Source: VRUE01 sp963703895 (lineage in GTDB: Bacteria > Actinomycetota > Thermoleophilia > Solirubrobacterales > 70-9). Taken from it: 64,000 nt of DNA. The position numbers and the translations under genes were made by a program. The stretch is from contig CAVPFX010000002.1 of assembly GCA_963703895.1 (NCBI GenBank), positions 558,001 through 622,000 of the forward strand, given 5' to 3'. The notes under the pieces were generated by a model, which ran no database searches, was not told the DNA's origin, and was given only the letters and a program-made list of their open reading frames with translations. How positions within the stretch are numbered: position 1 is the first letter of the stretch; each line of letters starts with the position of its first letter. This document shows positions 49,744 to 57,394 of the stretch, in pieces.

Positions 49744-50696
49744 ACCCCGTGTCCGAGTTCGACCGGCAAGTTGGGGGCGTCAGCTCAGACGTCCCCCCGC
49801 CGATCCGTCGATTGCCGCTGGAGGACACCGCGGCCGCCACCCAGGTGGCACCGCCCACGGCCTCGGCCAACGGCAACGGCGGGATAGCAGCGCCGGGAGG
49901 CTTCACCGCGGCGCGGCGCTCGATCAGCGCCCCCCAGTTCTCGATCCGGCGCATGGAGATCGACGACGTCTCGGTCTCCTACGCCGATCGCGAAGCGGTC
50001 AAATCGGTCTCGCTGCCGGTTCGCCAGGGCGAGGTGCTGTCGCTGATCGGACCGTCCGGCTGCGGCAAGACGACGCTGCTGCGCTCGCTCAACCGGCTCA
50101 CCGAGCTGACCCGGACGGCGACGCTGCGCGGTCGCATCCTGCTCGACGACGTCGACATCCGCTTGATCGAGCCGACCTCGCTGCGACGCCGGGTGACGAT
50201 GGTCTTCCAGCAGCCCAACCCGTTTCCGATGAGCGTCTTCGACAACATCGCCTACGTGCTGCGCGAGCAGGGCTCGCGGCGCCAGCGCAAGAAGGCGCTG
50301 GAGCCGAAAGTCCACAGCGCGCTGGAGCGGGCCGGGCTCTTCGAGGAGGTCAAGGACAACCTCGACCACCCAGCGCTGCGACTCTCCGGCGGCCAGCAGC
50401 AGCGGCTCTGCATCGCCCGGGCGCTGGCCGCTGAACCGGAGGTGCTGCTGCTCGACGAGCCCTGCTCGGCGCTCGACCCGCAGTCGACCCAGGTGATCGA
50501 GGACCTGATCGTCAAGCTGCGCGACGACGTCGCCGTCGTGATCGTCACCCACAACCTGCAGCAGGCCTACCGGATCGCCGACCACGTCGCCTTCATGTAC
50601 CTCGGCGAGCTGGTCGAGTACAGCAGCGCGACCGCCCTCTTCGGCTCGCCCCGCGAGCAGCGGACCAAGGAGTACGTGAGCGGTGCGTTCGGTTAG
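49731..50696 (+). CDS. pstB: Phosphate ABC transporter ATPase PstB with extended N-terminus
   Basis: 321 residues from GTG 49731 with GGTAGGA upstream. The ABC domain begins only near residue 75 (MEIDDVSVSYADREAVKSV). It is preceded by a low-complexity Pro/Ala/Gly extension not usual in PstB. Walker A IGPSGCGKTTLLRSLNRL, FQQPNPFPMSVFDNIAYVLR (PstB-typical), signature RLSGGQQQRLCIARAL, Walker B VLLLDEPCSALDPQST and H-loop VIVTHNLQQAYRIAD are intact. A later start near the ABC domain cannot be excluded. No phoU follows. Confidence 0.92.
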   Translation: MEFIDPVSEFDRQVGGVSSDVPPPIRRLPLEDTAAATQVAPPTASANGNGGIAAPGGFTAARRSISAPQFSIRRMEIDDVSVSYADREAVKSVSLPVRQGEVLSLIGPSGCGKTTLLRSLNRLTELTRTATLRGRILLDDVDIRLIEPTSLRRRVTMVFQQPNPFPMSVFDNIAYVLREQGSRRQRKKALEPKVHSALERAGLFEEVKDNLDHPALRLSGGQQQRLCIARALAAEPEVLLLDEPCSALDPQSTQVIEDLIVKLRDDVAVVIVTHNLQQAYRIADHVAFMYLGELVEYSSATALFGSPREQRTKEYVSGAFG

Positions 50697-50880
50697 CCGC
50701 GGCACACATCGCGCCAGCTTGCTGGCCGCCTGCGTCCTGCTGCTCGCCGTCGTTGCGGCCGGTTGTCAGACCACGCAGGACACCGCCGCGGAAAAGCAGG
50801 CGGAATCGAAGCGCATCCTCGAGAAGCGCGCGCAGAAGCAGCGATCCAAGTCGCACGACCAAGGGAGCAAGGAGCAATGA
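50683..50880 (+). CDS. Small lipoprotein in the phosphate operon
   Basis: 65 residues from GTG 50683, which overlaps pstB by 14 bp. The signal peptide ends in lipobox LAVVAAGC (Cys28). The mature part is a short, very basic and acidic helix (EKQAESKRILEKRAQKQRSK). It overlaps the next gene by ATGA. Function unknown; its place in a continuous overlapping run suggests a role at the membrane with the zinc-ribbon proteins that follow. Confidence 0.72.
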   Translation: MRSVSRGTHRASLLAACVLLLAVVAAGCQTTQDTAAEKQAESKRILEKRAQKQRSKSHDQGSKEQ

Positions 50881-51539
50881 CCGTGCCACCCGAGCATCCG
50901 CTCGCCGGCTCGAGCAAGTACGAGCCCTGCGAGGAGTGCGGCGCGCCGCTCGATCCGCAGCAGCGCTATTGCGTCAACTGCGGGGCCCGGCGGGGCAACG
51001 GGGCCAACCCGGCCTCGCGCTACTTCGCCGCGATGAGCAAGCGCGCCCACCGGCCGCTGCCGCGGCCGCCGGCCAAGGCCGGCTCGGGCAGCAGGGCGGC
51101 GGCCGTCGGCTTCTTCGCGCTGCTGCCGATCGCGGTCGCGATCGGCGTCGTGGTCGGCCGCAGCGGCAACGACGGCGGTGAAAACGAGGCATTGCTGGAG
51201 GCGCTGCGCAACCAGCCCGCGGCGGTTGCCGGCACAACCGCGGGTGCGACCACGGCCGCGACGAATGCCAACAAAGCCGGCAAGGGCAAAGGAGCTAAGA
51301 AATCAACCAAGGGCGGGGGGAAAGTGGTCGCCAAGACGAGCAATGGCGAGGTACATCAGGTGACTGGCTACAAGCCGCCGGCGGAGAAGGTCGAAGAAGA
51401 CACACGGTTGGTCGAAGCGAACCCCGAACAGACCGGCGACAACTACATAAAAGCGCAGCAGAACCTGCCCGACGTGATCGTCGTCGGCGGCGACCCCGGC
51501 TCGGCTCCCGCCCCGGCGGGGGGAGCGGGGGAACCGTGA
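50877..51539 (+). CDS. Zinc-ribbon protein with one membrane helix
   Basis: 220 residues from ATG 50877 (ATGA overlap); the in-frame upstream start at 50763 lies in the lipoprotein gene and is less likely. Residues 18-40 form a zinc ribbon (CEECGAPLDPQQRYCVNCG). AAAVGFFALLPIAVAIGVVVG (about 78-98) spans the membrane. The outside part is Lys/Thr/Gly-rich, then EVHQVTGYKPPAEK and an acidic-Pro tail. The topology (ribbon inside, tail outside) suggests a membrane adaptor. No family name known to me. Overlaps the next gene by GTGA. Confidence 0.75.
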   Translation: MTVPPEHPLAGSSKYEPCEECGAPLDPQQRYCVNCGARRGNGANPASRYFAAMSKRAHRPLPRPPAKAGSGSRAAAVGFFALLPIAVAIGVVVGRSGNDGGENEALLEALRNQPAAVAGTTAGATTAATNANKAGKGKGAKKSTKGGGKVVAKTSNGEVHQVTGYKPPAEKVEEDTRLVEANPEQTGDNYIKAQQNLPDVIVVGGDPGSAPAPAGGAGEP

Positions 51540-51958
51540 GCGCGCTCAGCGAGGCCCTGCAACGGCCGGCGAAGGCGCTGAGGTCGGCGCGGACGAAGCC
51601 ACAGTTGCCACAGTCAGAGCCGCCGCCACAGACGGTCAAAGCGGAGACGAAGGTGGAGGAGAACGCCGAGCTGCTGACCCAGCGCGATCGGCTGTTGGAG
51701 AAGTTCACGGTCATGCAGGCCGATCTCGGCGGCGCTTTCTACGAGATGGCGATCCGCGACCACGTGCGGATGGACGTGCTGACCCGCAAGGCGGCCGAGC
51801 TGCAGCGGGTCGACGCGGATCTGCTTGCGATCGAGCGGATGCTCGAGCTGCAGCGTTCCGACGCCGCCGGCCTCTGTCCCAGCTGCGACTCTCCCTACGG
51901 GCCCGCGGATCGCTTCTGCCCCCAGTGCGGCCACTCCCTGACGGCGGTGAAGCCATGA
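51536..51958 (+). CDS. Coiled-coil zinc-ribbon protein
   Basis: 140 residues from a GTG overlapping the previous stop. A Pro-rich start leads into a coiled coil (about 40-108: ENAELLTQRDRLLEKFTVMQ, AAELQRVDADLLAIERMLEL). The C-terminal zinc ribbon is CPSCDSPYGPADRFCPQCG. It is soluble and lacks a signal peptide. With the preceding membrane zinc-ribbon protein it probably forms a complex, perhaps at the inner face of the membrane. Overlaps the next gene by ATGA. Confidence 0.75.
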   Translation: MSALSEALQRPAKALRSARTKPQLPQSEPPPQTVKAETKVEENAELLTQRDRLLEKFTVMQADLGGAFYEMAIRDHVRMDVLTRKAAELQRVDADLLAIERMLELQRSDAAGLCPSCDSPYGPADRFCPQCGHSLTAVKP

Positions 51959-53310
51959 AGGCGGCGCTCGCAGCGCAGGCTCGCCGGGCGATTGCCGCGG
52001 CTTCAACGCTGACCGGCAAGCGCTTCGGCCTGCTCGTCGCCTCCTCGGTGGTGGCGACCTCGGCGATCGTCGCCAGCGCGATGACCGGCACAGGGGGGAG
52101 TGGGACCCTCGCCGCGCTGATCGGCCGCAGCCTCGCTTCCAGCGAGGTGCCTGCCGCTAGTGCGCCGGAACCGGCGCACTCAACCGGGGGCGGTTCGTCG
52201 GTGGCTTCCGGCGGCAGCTCACCGGCGCCGGCCGCCGAACCGACCTACTCCCCGGCGCCCGCCCCGGCTCCGGCGCCCGAACCCGCGAGCGAACCGTCGG
52301 CGAAGAAAACGCCGGCGCCGGCAGAACCCGAAGCCGAAGCGGGCCCGGTCAAGCACGTCTTCGTGATCTCGCTGACCAGCCCCGGCTACGAACAGTCGCT
52401 GGGGGCGCAGTCGCAGATGCCCTACCTCTCCGCGACCCTGCGTCCGCAGGGCGAGCTGCTCAGCAATTACGCGCTGCTCGGCGAAGGCGCCCTGGCCAAC
52501 GGCATCGCCGCGATCAGCGGCCAGCCACCCAACGCGGCGACCGCCGCCGGCTGTCCGACCCATGAAGAGCTCACTTCGGTCAAGGCGAGCTCGAATGGGG
52601 TCATCGCCGGTGCGGGCTGCGTCTATCCGGTCGAAACGCTGACCGTGGCCGACCAACTCACGCTCGAGCAGCTCGAATGGCGTGCCTACGCCGAGGGGAT
52701 GGCCGACTCGACTGGAAAGCCCGCCAACTGCGTCTATCCCGGTCCCGGCGAACCCAGCACCGCCGCTCAGCCGGGTGGCTACGCGGCGAGCCAGAACCCG
52801 TTCGTCTACTTCCACTCCCTGCTCGACCTTGGCGATTGCTCGGCCAACGACGTCCCGATCGAGCAGCTGAGCAAGGACCTGGCCAAAGCCGAGAAGACGC
52901 CCAGCTACTCGTTCATCGCGCCGACCCCCTGCAACGCAGGCGCCGCCGGCCAGTGCCCGGCCGGGGCGATCGAAGGGGCTGCCAGCGCCGATGCCTTCCT
53001 CGCGGCCTGGGTGCCGAAGATCCTCGCTTCCCCCGCCTACAAGGCGGATGGCGTCCTGATCGTCACCTTCTCCTCGACCAACCCACCCGTCCCCGGCGCT
53101 CCCGCCCCGACGGGGGATCCGCTTCGCACCGGCGCCCTGCTGCTCTCGCCGCTGGCCACGCCCGGCGGCACCGACGCGGCCGTGTACAACCCCTACTCGT
53201 TGCTGCGTGCCAGCGAGGAATTTTTCGCCCTCAGTCCCCTCGGCCGCGCCGCGGCGACTAAGACGAAGTCCTTCGCCACCGGCCTGCTGCAGACAAATGG
53301 GGGTGACTGA
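51955..53310 (+). CDS. Membrane-anchored phosphoesterase-like protein
   Basis: 451 residues from ATG 51955. A membrane anchor (about 23-43: FGLLVASSVVATSAIVASAM) and a long Pro/Ala/Ser-rich linker (to about 130) precede a domain like the AcpA/phospholipase C phosphoesterase family. HVFVISLTSPGYEQSLG, MPYLSATLRPQGELLSNYALLGEGALANGIAAISGQPPN and VLIVTFSSTNPP match the fold. The usual ExxSY metal motif near the start (as in ENHSY) reads TSPGY, and the late Asp/Glu of VxWDE reads TFSST. It may therefore be catalytically inactive. It ends the pst operon. Confidence 0.72.
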   Translation: MKAALAAQARRAIAAASTLTGKRFGLLVASSVVATSAIVASAMTGTGGSGTLAALIGRSLASSEVPAASAPEPAHSTGGGSSVASGGSSPAPAAEPTYSPAPAPAPAPEPASEPSAKKTPAPAEPEAEAGPVKHVFVISLTSPGYEQSLGAQSQMPYLSATLRPQGELLSNYALLGEGALANGIAAISGQPPNAATAAGCPTHEELTSVKASSNGVIAGAGCVYPVETLTVADQLTLEQLEWRAYAEGMADSTGKPANCVYPGPGEPSTAAQPGGYAASQNPFVYFHSLLDLGDCSANDVPIEQLSKDLAKAEKTPSYSFIAPTPCNAGAAGQCPAGAIEGAASADAFLAAWVPKILASPAYKADGVLIVTFSSTNPPVPGAPAPTGDPLRTGALLLSPLATPGGTDAAVYNPYSLLRASEEFFALSPLGRAAATKTKSFATGLLQTNGGD

Positions 53311-53343
53311 GGGCTTGCTTGCGCCGGCACTCGCGGCTCTAGG

Positions 53344-53592
53344 ATGAGTCGCGTGCCCGAGCAGAGAAAACCCGTCAACTGGCGCGCCTGGATCGTCGGC
53401 CTCCTGGTCGCGATCGTCGTCATCGTCGCCCTGCAGAACTCCCAGCAGGTGCGGGTCGACGTCCTCTTTGTCACCGTTGACGCGCCGCTGATCGTCACCC
53501 TGCTGGCGGCGGTCGCGATCGGCGCGCTGATTGGCTACGTCACGCCCCTGGTTCGGCGGCACCGGCGCGACGAGGGCCAGCGGGGCAAGTGA
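53344..53592 (+). CDS. LapA-domain (DUF1049) small membrane protein
   Basis: 82 residues. Two membrane helices (WIVGLLVAIVVIVALQNSQQVRVDVLF and APLIVTLLAAVAIGALIGYV) with the LapA hallmark ALQNSQxVxVxxLF between them, and a basic tail. In proteobacteria LapA helps LPS assembly, but in Gram-positive bacteria the role is unknown. It overlaps the phosphoribosyltransferase gene by GTGA. Confidence 0.85.
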   Translation: MSRVPEQRKPVNWRAWIVGLLVAIVVIVALQNSQQVRVDVLFVTVDAPLIVTLLAAVAIGALIGYVTPLVRRHRRDEGQRGK

Positions 53593-54242
53593 GCGAGCGC
53601 CGGCCGGGGCGCTTCATCAACCGCCGCGACGCTGGCCAGCAGCTCGCCGCTCCCCTGCAGCCGCTGGCGGCCGAGCAGCCGGTGGTCATCGGTTTGCCGC
53701 GGGGCGGTGTCCCGGTCGCCGCGGAGGTCGCCGTCGCCCTCGGTGCGGTGCTCGAGGTTCTCGCCGTGCGCAAGATCGGTGCCCCCGGCAATCCCGAGTA
53801 CGGAATCGGAGCGATCGCCGAGGGCGGCACCCGGGTATTCGATCGAGGCGCCGTGGCAGCACTCGGCATCGACGGCGACACCCTGGAGGAGATTGTCGCG
53901 AGCGAGGAAGCCGAGCTACGCCGACGCGTCGAGCTCTACCGGGGCGACCGTCCGCTGGTCTCGCTGCAGGGGCGAACCGCGATCGTGGTCGACGATGGCG
54001 TCGCCACCGGTGTCACCGACACGGCCGCTCTGCGCGCCGTCCACCGCGGCGCCCCGAAGCGGCTCGTCCTCGCCGTTCCTGTCTGTGCGCCCGATTCCGC
54101 GGCTCGCCTGCGAGCCGAGGCGGACGAGCTCGTCTGCCTGGTCGAACCGGAGCAGCTCTTCGGAGTGGGTCAGTGGTACGCGGACTTTGCCCAGGTATCG
54201 GACAGCGAGGTCCTTGCGGCGCTGGGCAGGGCAAGGGACTAG
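53589..54242 (+). CDS. Phosphoribosyltransferase-domain protein
   Basis: 217 residues from a GTG. VVIGLPRGGVPVAAEVAVALG and AIVVDDGVATGVTDTAALRAV are the type-I PRTase core, the latter being the PRPP-binding loop. A hood region (VRKIGAPGNPEYGIGAIAEGG) is characteristic of the stand-alone family often found with hydrolases or PHB-type stress genes. The base substrate is unknown and nucleotide salvage is not certain. Translationally coupled to the LapA-like gene. Confidence 0.88.
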   Translation: MSERRPGRFINRRDAGQQLAAPLQPLAAEQPVVIGLPRGGVPVAAEVAVALGAVLEVLAVRKIGAPGNPEYGIGAIAEGGTRVFDRGAVAALGIDGDTLEEIVASEEAELRRRVELYRGDRPLVSLQGRTAIVVDDGVATGVTDTAALRAVHRGAPKRLVLAVPVCAPDSAARLRAEADELVCLVEPEQLFGVGQWYADFAQVSDSEVLAALGRARD

Positions 54243-54312
54243 CGGGAAAACCGCAGTCGATCGGCGGTTTCCTGCGGATGGAGCGGCGCCGCATCGTGCC
54301 TAGGGTCGGTGC

Positions 54313-55506
54313 ATGGCAGACGACGGTCAGCGCGGCGACAGGCAGAAGGTCCTGATCGCCGGCGCTGGTGTCGCCGGCCTCGAGGCGGCCTTGGCCCTGC
54401 GGGAAATTGCCGGGGAGGGGGTCGAGGTCGCTCTCCACGACTCTCGTCAGGAATTCGTCTATCGGCCCTTCGCGATCGGCGAGCCGTATGGGACCACGCG
54501 TTCCTTTCGCTATGACCTGCGACGGTTGAGCGAGCATTGTGGGGCCACCCTGCGGTCCAGCACTATCGCGGCCGTTGAGCCGGAGCGAAGGCTTGCCATT
54601 GCCCACGATGGGGAGCGGCTTCCCTACGACCACCTGATCGTCGCGACCGGTGCCCGCCTGCTCTGGGCCGTGCCGGGAGCGGTCACCTATTGGGGGGTTA
54701 CCGACGAAGGTGAGGTCGGCGACCTGATGGCCGACCTGCGCTCGGGCGATCTGCGGCGCGTCGCCTTCACCATGCCGGCAGGGCACAACTGGGCCCTGCC
54801 GCTCTACGAGTTGGCCCTGCTTGCCGCGACCTTCCTCGGCAAGGTCGGCATCGGCCGGACCCGGATTACGGTCGTCACTCCCGAACTTGCGCCCCTGGAG
54901 ATCTTTGGTCGTCGAATCGCCCGGCAGACGGGCGCGTTGCTGGCTGAGCGGCAGATCGAGGTGATCGCCGGGGCACAAGCGCTCGAGTTCAAGGCGGGGC
55001 GCCTGCGCATCGCCGCCGGGGAAGACGTCGAGGTGGACGCCGTCGTCACCCTGCCGCGGATGGAGGGTCGGCGGATCGCTGGCGTCCCCCACGACGGCGA
55101 CGGTTTCATCGGCGTCGACGCGCACGGGGGCGCAGTCGGATTGGAGCGGGTCTACGCCGCTGGCGATGTCAGCTCACACCCCTTCAAGCAGGGCGCTTTC
55201 TCCACCCAGCAGGCCGACACCGTGGCGGAAGCGATCGCCGTCGCGGCAGGCGCCGAGCTCGATCCTCGCCCCTTCGATGCGATCAAGCGCGCCGTGCTCT
55301 GGACCGGGCGAGGTCCCCGCTACCTCTGTGGCAGGGAGGGAGACGGGGACGATGGCTCCTCCGGGCCAAGCGAGCGCCATCTGGAACTCCTTCACAACGG
55401 CAGGCTCACCGCTCGCTACCTGACGCCGCTGGTCGATTCGCTGATTGCCGACAACGACTCCTACGCGGGCGCGGCCCTGACGGCGGAGGCAGCTCAGAGG
55501 GGCTGA
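54313..55506 (+). CDS. Pyridine nucleotide-disulfide-family flavoprotein (SQR/NDH-2-like)
   Basis: 397 residues. The FAD-binding start is VLIAGAGVAGLEAALAL (about 13-29). YDHLIVATGARLLWAVPGA is the ATG motif, ITVVTPELAPLEIFG the NAD-type site, and RVYAAGDVSSHPFKQGAFSTQQAD the second FAD motif. Catalytic CxxC is absent, and the Cys pair of sulfide:quinone reductases is not seen. The partner is therefore probably a quinone or a small electron carrier. No membrane helix is evident. Neighbouring genes give no clear substrate. Confidence 0.85.
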   Translation: MADDGQRGDRQKVLIAGAGVAGLEAALALREIAGEGVEVALHDSRQEFVYRPFAIGEPYGTTRSFRYDLRRLSEHCGATLRSSTIAAVEPERRLAIAHDGERLPYDHLIVATGARLLWAVPGAVTYWGVTDEGEVGDLMADLRSGDLRRVAFTMPAGHNWALPLYELALLAATFLGKVGIGRTRITVVTPELAPLEIFGRRIARQTGALLAERQIEVIAGAQALEFKAGRLRIAAGEDVEVDAVVTLPRMEGRRIAGVPHDGDGFIGVDAHGGAVGLERVYAAGDVSSHPFKQGAFSTQQADTVAEAIAVAAGAELDPRPFDAIKRAVLWTGRGPRYLCGREGDGDDGSSGPSERHLELLHNGRLTARYLTPLVDSLIADNDSYAGAALTAEAAQRG

Positions 55507-55525
55507 ATACGGGCATGATGGGGTC

Positions 55526-56260
55526 GTGAGCGACCCCGTCGTCCAGCGCTACCGCGCCGCCCGCCGCGATCCCGACCTCGCCCTGCTGGAGGGGTTCCAC
55601 GCGCTCAAGCACGCACTCCGTTTCGGCGCCGACGTGGTCGAGGCGGTCGCCGCCGATCCGGCGGAGCTCGAGCGGCTGGCGGCGGAGCTCGCCCCCGATC
55701 TGGTCGGCTCGCTTGCCGAGCGGACCGCGCCGGTGGACGCCGAGCTGTTGGCGCAGGTCGTTCCCCACGCGCCCCGCACCGGGGTCGTCGCGATCGCCCG
55801 CCGACCCGTCGTCGATGTCGGGGCGGTCCTCGGCGACGGGCGTCCCGCTCCGGTCGTGCTGCTCGAGGACCCGCGCACGATGGGCAACATGGGGGCCTGC
55901 GTCCGGGTCGCCGCCGCCGCCGACGCGGCGGCGGTGCTGAGCACCGGTGGCAACGACCCCTGGCATCCCGAGGCGTTGCGGGGCGCCGCTGGCCTGCACT
56001 TTGCCCTGCCGGTCGCGCGGATCGACTCCCTGCCCGATCGCGGCCGGCCGCTGATCGCGATCGATCCCGAGGGCGAGGCACTGGGGGAGAGCGATCTCGA
56101 CCCCCGCGCGATCCTCGCTTTCGGCACCGAGCGCTACGGCCTCAGCGAGGAGCTCCTGGCGCGGGCGGATGCGCGTCTGTCGATCCCGATGCGCGCCGGG
56201 GTCTCCAGCCTCAACCTGGCGACGGCGGTCTCGGCGGTGCTTTTTTCGTCGCGCATTTGA
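55526..56260 (+). CDS. SPOUT-family (TrmH/SpoU) RNA 2'-O-methyltransferase
   Basis: 244 residues from GTG 55526. An N-terminal substrate-binding segment (RRDPDLALLEGFHALKHALRFG) precedes the knotted SPOUT domain with its three motifs: LLEDPRTMGNMGACVRVAAA, LAFGTERYGLSEELL and IPMRAGVSSLNLATAVSAVLF. It methylates ribose in rRNA or tRNA with S-adenosylmethionine. It is shorter at the N-terminus than RlmB-type enzymes, so the target is unclear. Confidence 0.9.
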   Translation: MSDPVVQRYRAARRDPDLALLEGFHALKHALRFGADVVEAVAADPAELERLAAELAPDLVGSLAERTAPVDAELLAQVVPHAPRTGVVAIARRPVVDVGAVLGDGRPAPVVLLEDPRTMGNMGACVRVAAAADAAAVLSTGGNDPWHPEALRGAAGLHFALPVARIDSLPDRGRPLIAIDPEGEALGESDLDPRAILAFGTERYGLSEELLARADARLSIPMRAGVSSLNLATAVSAVLFSSRI

Positions 56261-56293
56261 ACCCTCGCGACCAAGGCGTCGTAGACAGGGCCG

Positions 56294-56632
56294 ATGAAGC
56301 GGATCGTCGCCTGCATCGCCTTCGCCGCGGCGCTGGTTGCCAGTCAAGCCGCGCCGGCTGCCGGCCCGGGACCGGCCCTGGCCAGCGGCTCAAGGACGGT
56401 CACGATCGACAACTTCGAATTCATCCCCCAGACCCTGCGGGTTGGCAAGGGGACGCGGGTGGTTTTCGCAAACTCCTCCGGCACCACCCACACCGCTACC
56501 GACAAAGGGGCCTTCGACACCGGTCGCATCAAAGCCGGCAAGTCGGCGGCGGTTCGCTTTCAGCAGAAGAGGACGTTCGCCTACCACTGCAAGATCCACC
56601 CCTTCATGCACGGCAAGATCGTCGTCGGCTGA
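56294..56632 (+). CDS. Exported cupredoxin (plastocyanin-like)
   Basis: 112 residues. A signal peptide (IVACIAFAAALVASQAAPA) is followed by TVTIDNFEFIPQTLRVGKGTRVVFANSSGTTHTAT, which carries the first copper His, and HCKIHPFMHGKIVVG with Cys, His and Met ligands. It is a small type-1 copper electron carrier outside the membrane. It is clearly related to the cupredoxin at 23270 but lacks that protein's insertion. Partner unknown. Confidence 0.92.
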   Translation: MKRIVACIAFAAALVASQAAPAAGPGPALASGSRTVTIDNFEFIPQTLRVGKGTRVVFANSSGTTHTATDKGAFDTGRIKAGKSAAVRFQQKRTFAYHCKIHPFMHGKIVVG

Positions 56633-56679
56633 GATAGGTTGGACGGGTAAGTCCCAGCCCATCAGCGAAAGGATTCACC

Positions 56680-57069
56680 TTGCCGTTTGCCGACATCAAC
56701 ATCGGAGAAGCCCTCCTCGTTGCTTTCGAGGTCTTCTTCTTCGTGATCTGGATCTGGATCCTGATCACGATCCTCAGCGACCTTTTCCGCGACCACGAGA
56801 CCTCCGGCTGGGTGAAGGCAGCTTGGGTGCTCTTCCTGGTCTTCATCCCGTTCCTGACGGCGCTGATCTACCTGATCGCCCGCGGCAGCGGCATGCGCGA
56901 CCGCACGATCAAGGCGCAGGCCGAGGCCAAGCAGCATTTCGATTCATACGTTCGCGAACAGGCTCACACCACGCCCGCCGACGAACTGCACAAGCTCAAC
57001 GAGCTGAAGGAAAAGGGCGCGCTGTCGTCTGAGGAGTTCGACAAGGCCAAGGCCAAACTGCTCGCCTAG
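56680..57069 (+). CDS. PLD-nuclease N-terminal-type membrane protein with SHOCT tail
   Basis: 129 residues from TTG 56680 with GAAAGGA upstream. Two membrane helices (LLVAFEVFFFVIWIWILITIL and WVLFLVFIPFLTALIYLIA) form a PLDc_N-like unit with the DLFRDHETSGWVKAAW loop. The C-terminus (ADELHKLNELKEKGALSSEEFDKAKAKLL) is a textbook SHOCT motif, which mediates oligomer or partner contacts. Such proteins are common in actinobacteria; the function is unknown. Confidence 0.88.
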   Translation: MPFADINIGEALLVAFEVFFFVIWIWILITILSDLFRDHETSGWVKAAWVLFLVFIPFLTALIYLIARGSGMRDRTIKAQAEAKQHFDSYVREQAHTTPADELHKLNELKEKGALSSEEFDKAKAKLLA

Positions 57070-57074
57070 TTGAC

Positions 57075-57152
57075 AGGGGTGCCGGTCCCCCTCCCCAAAA
57101 CGCGCGGCAGGAGCCGCGCTTGAGTGTTTTGGGGAGGGGGACCGGCACCCCT
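57075..57152. repeat. Nested 27-bp plus 7-bp hairpin
   Basis: Perfect 27-bp outer arms (57075-57101, 57126-57152) enclose a 7-bp stem (57102-57108 with 57113-57119, AGGA loop) and a 6-nt bulge. It starts 6 nt after the SHOCT protein stop. It probably ends that transcript, but is far longer than an ordinary terminator. Together with the next hairpin it fills most of the 325-nt gap to 57394. Confidence 0.8.
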
Positions 57153-57212
57153 CCGAAGCTACCCAAGCTTCACCCAAGCTCAAGCACCCGCACGAGTGCC
57201 GCCGGCGGCGTG

Positions 57213-57280
57213 AGGTCCTTCGGGGCTCCCTCCCCAGGAACTCCCGCGAAGCGGCCTGGGGAGGGAGCCCCGAAGGACCT
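57213..57280. repeat. 26-bp perfect hairpin
   Basis: Arms 57213-57238 and 57255-57280 are exact complements with a 16-nt loop. It is 60 nt beyond the nested hairpin and about 115 nt before the NlpC/P60 gene. Between them, short ACCCAAGCT direct repeats occur around 57165-57180. No ORF is supported here. Confidence 0.8.
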
Positions 57281-57394
57281 GATGCGTCGGGACCCCTTGT
57301 TGAAACCCTCCAATTCGGGTTTTATGCAGGAGATCTTGCAAGTTATTAGCAATTCCTAACAATCTCGGCGGCGTTTCGCTACCGTGCGCCGCCG

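Noticed and set aside
57060..57394. CRISPR array or tandem repeat array
   Set aside because: The repeats are two unrelated inverted repeats, not regularly spaced direct repeats with spacers.
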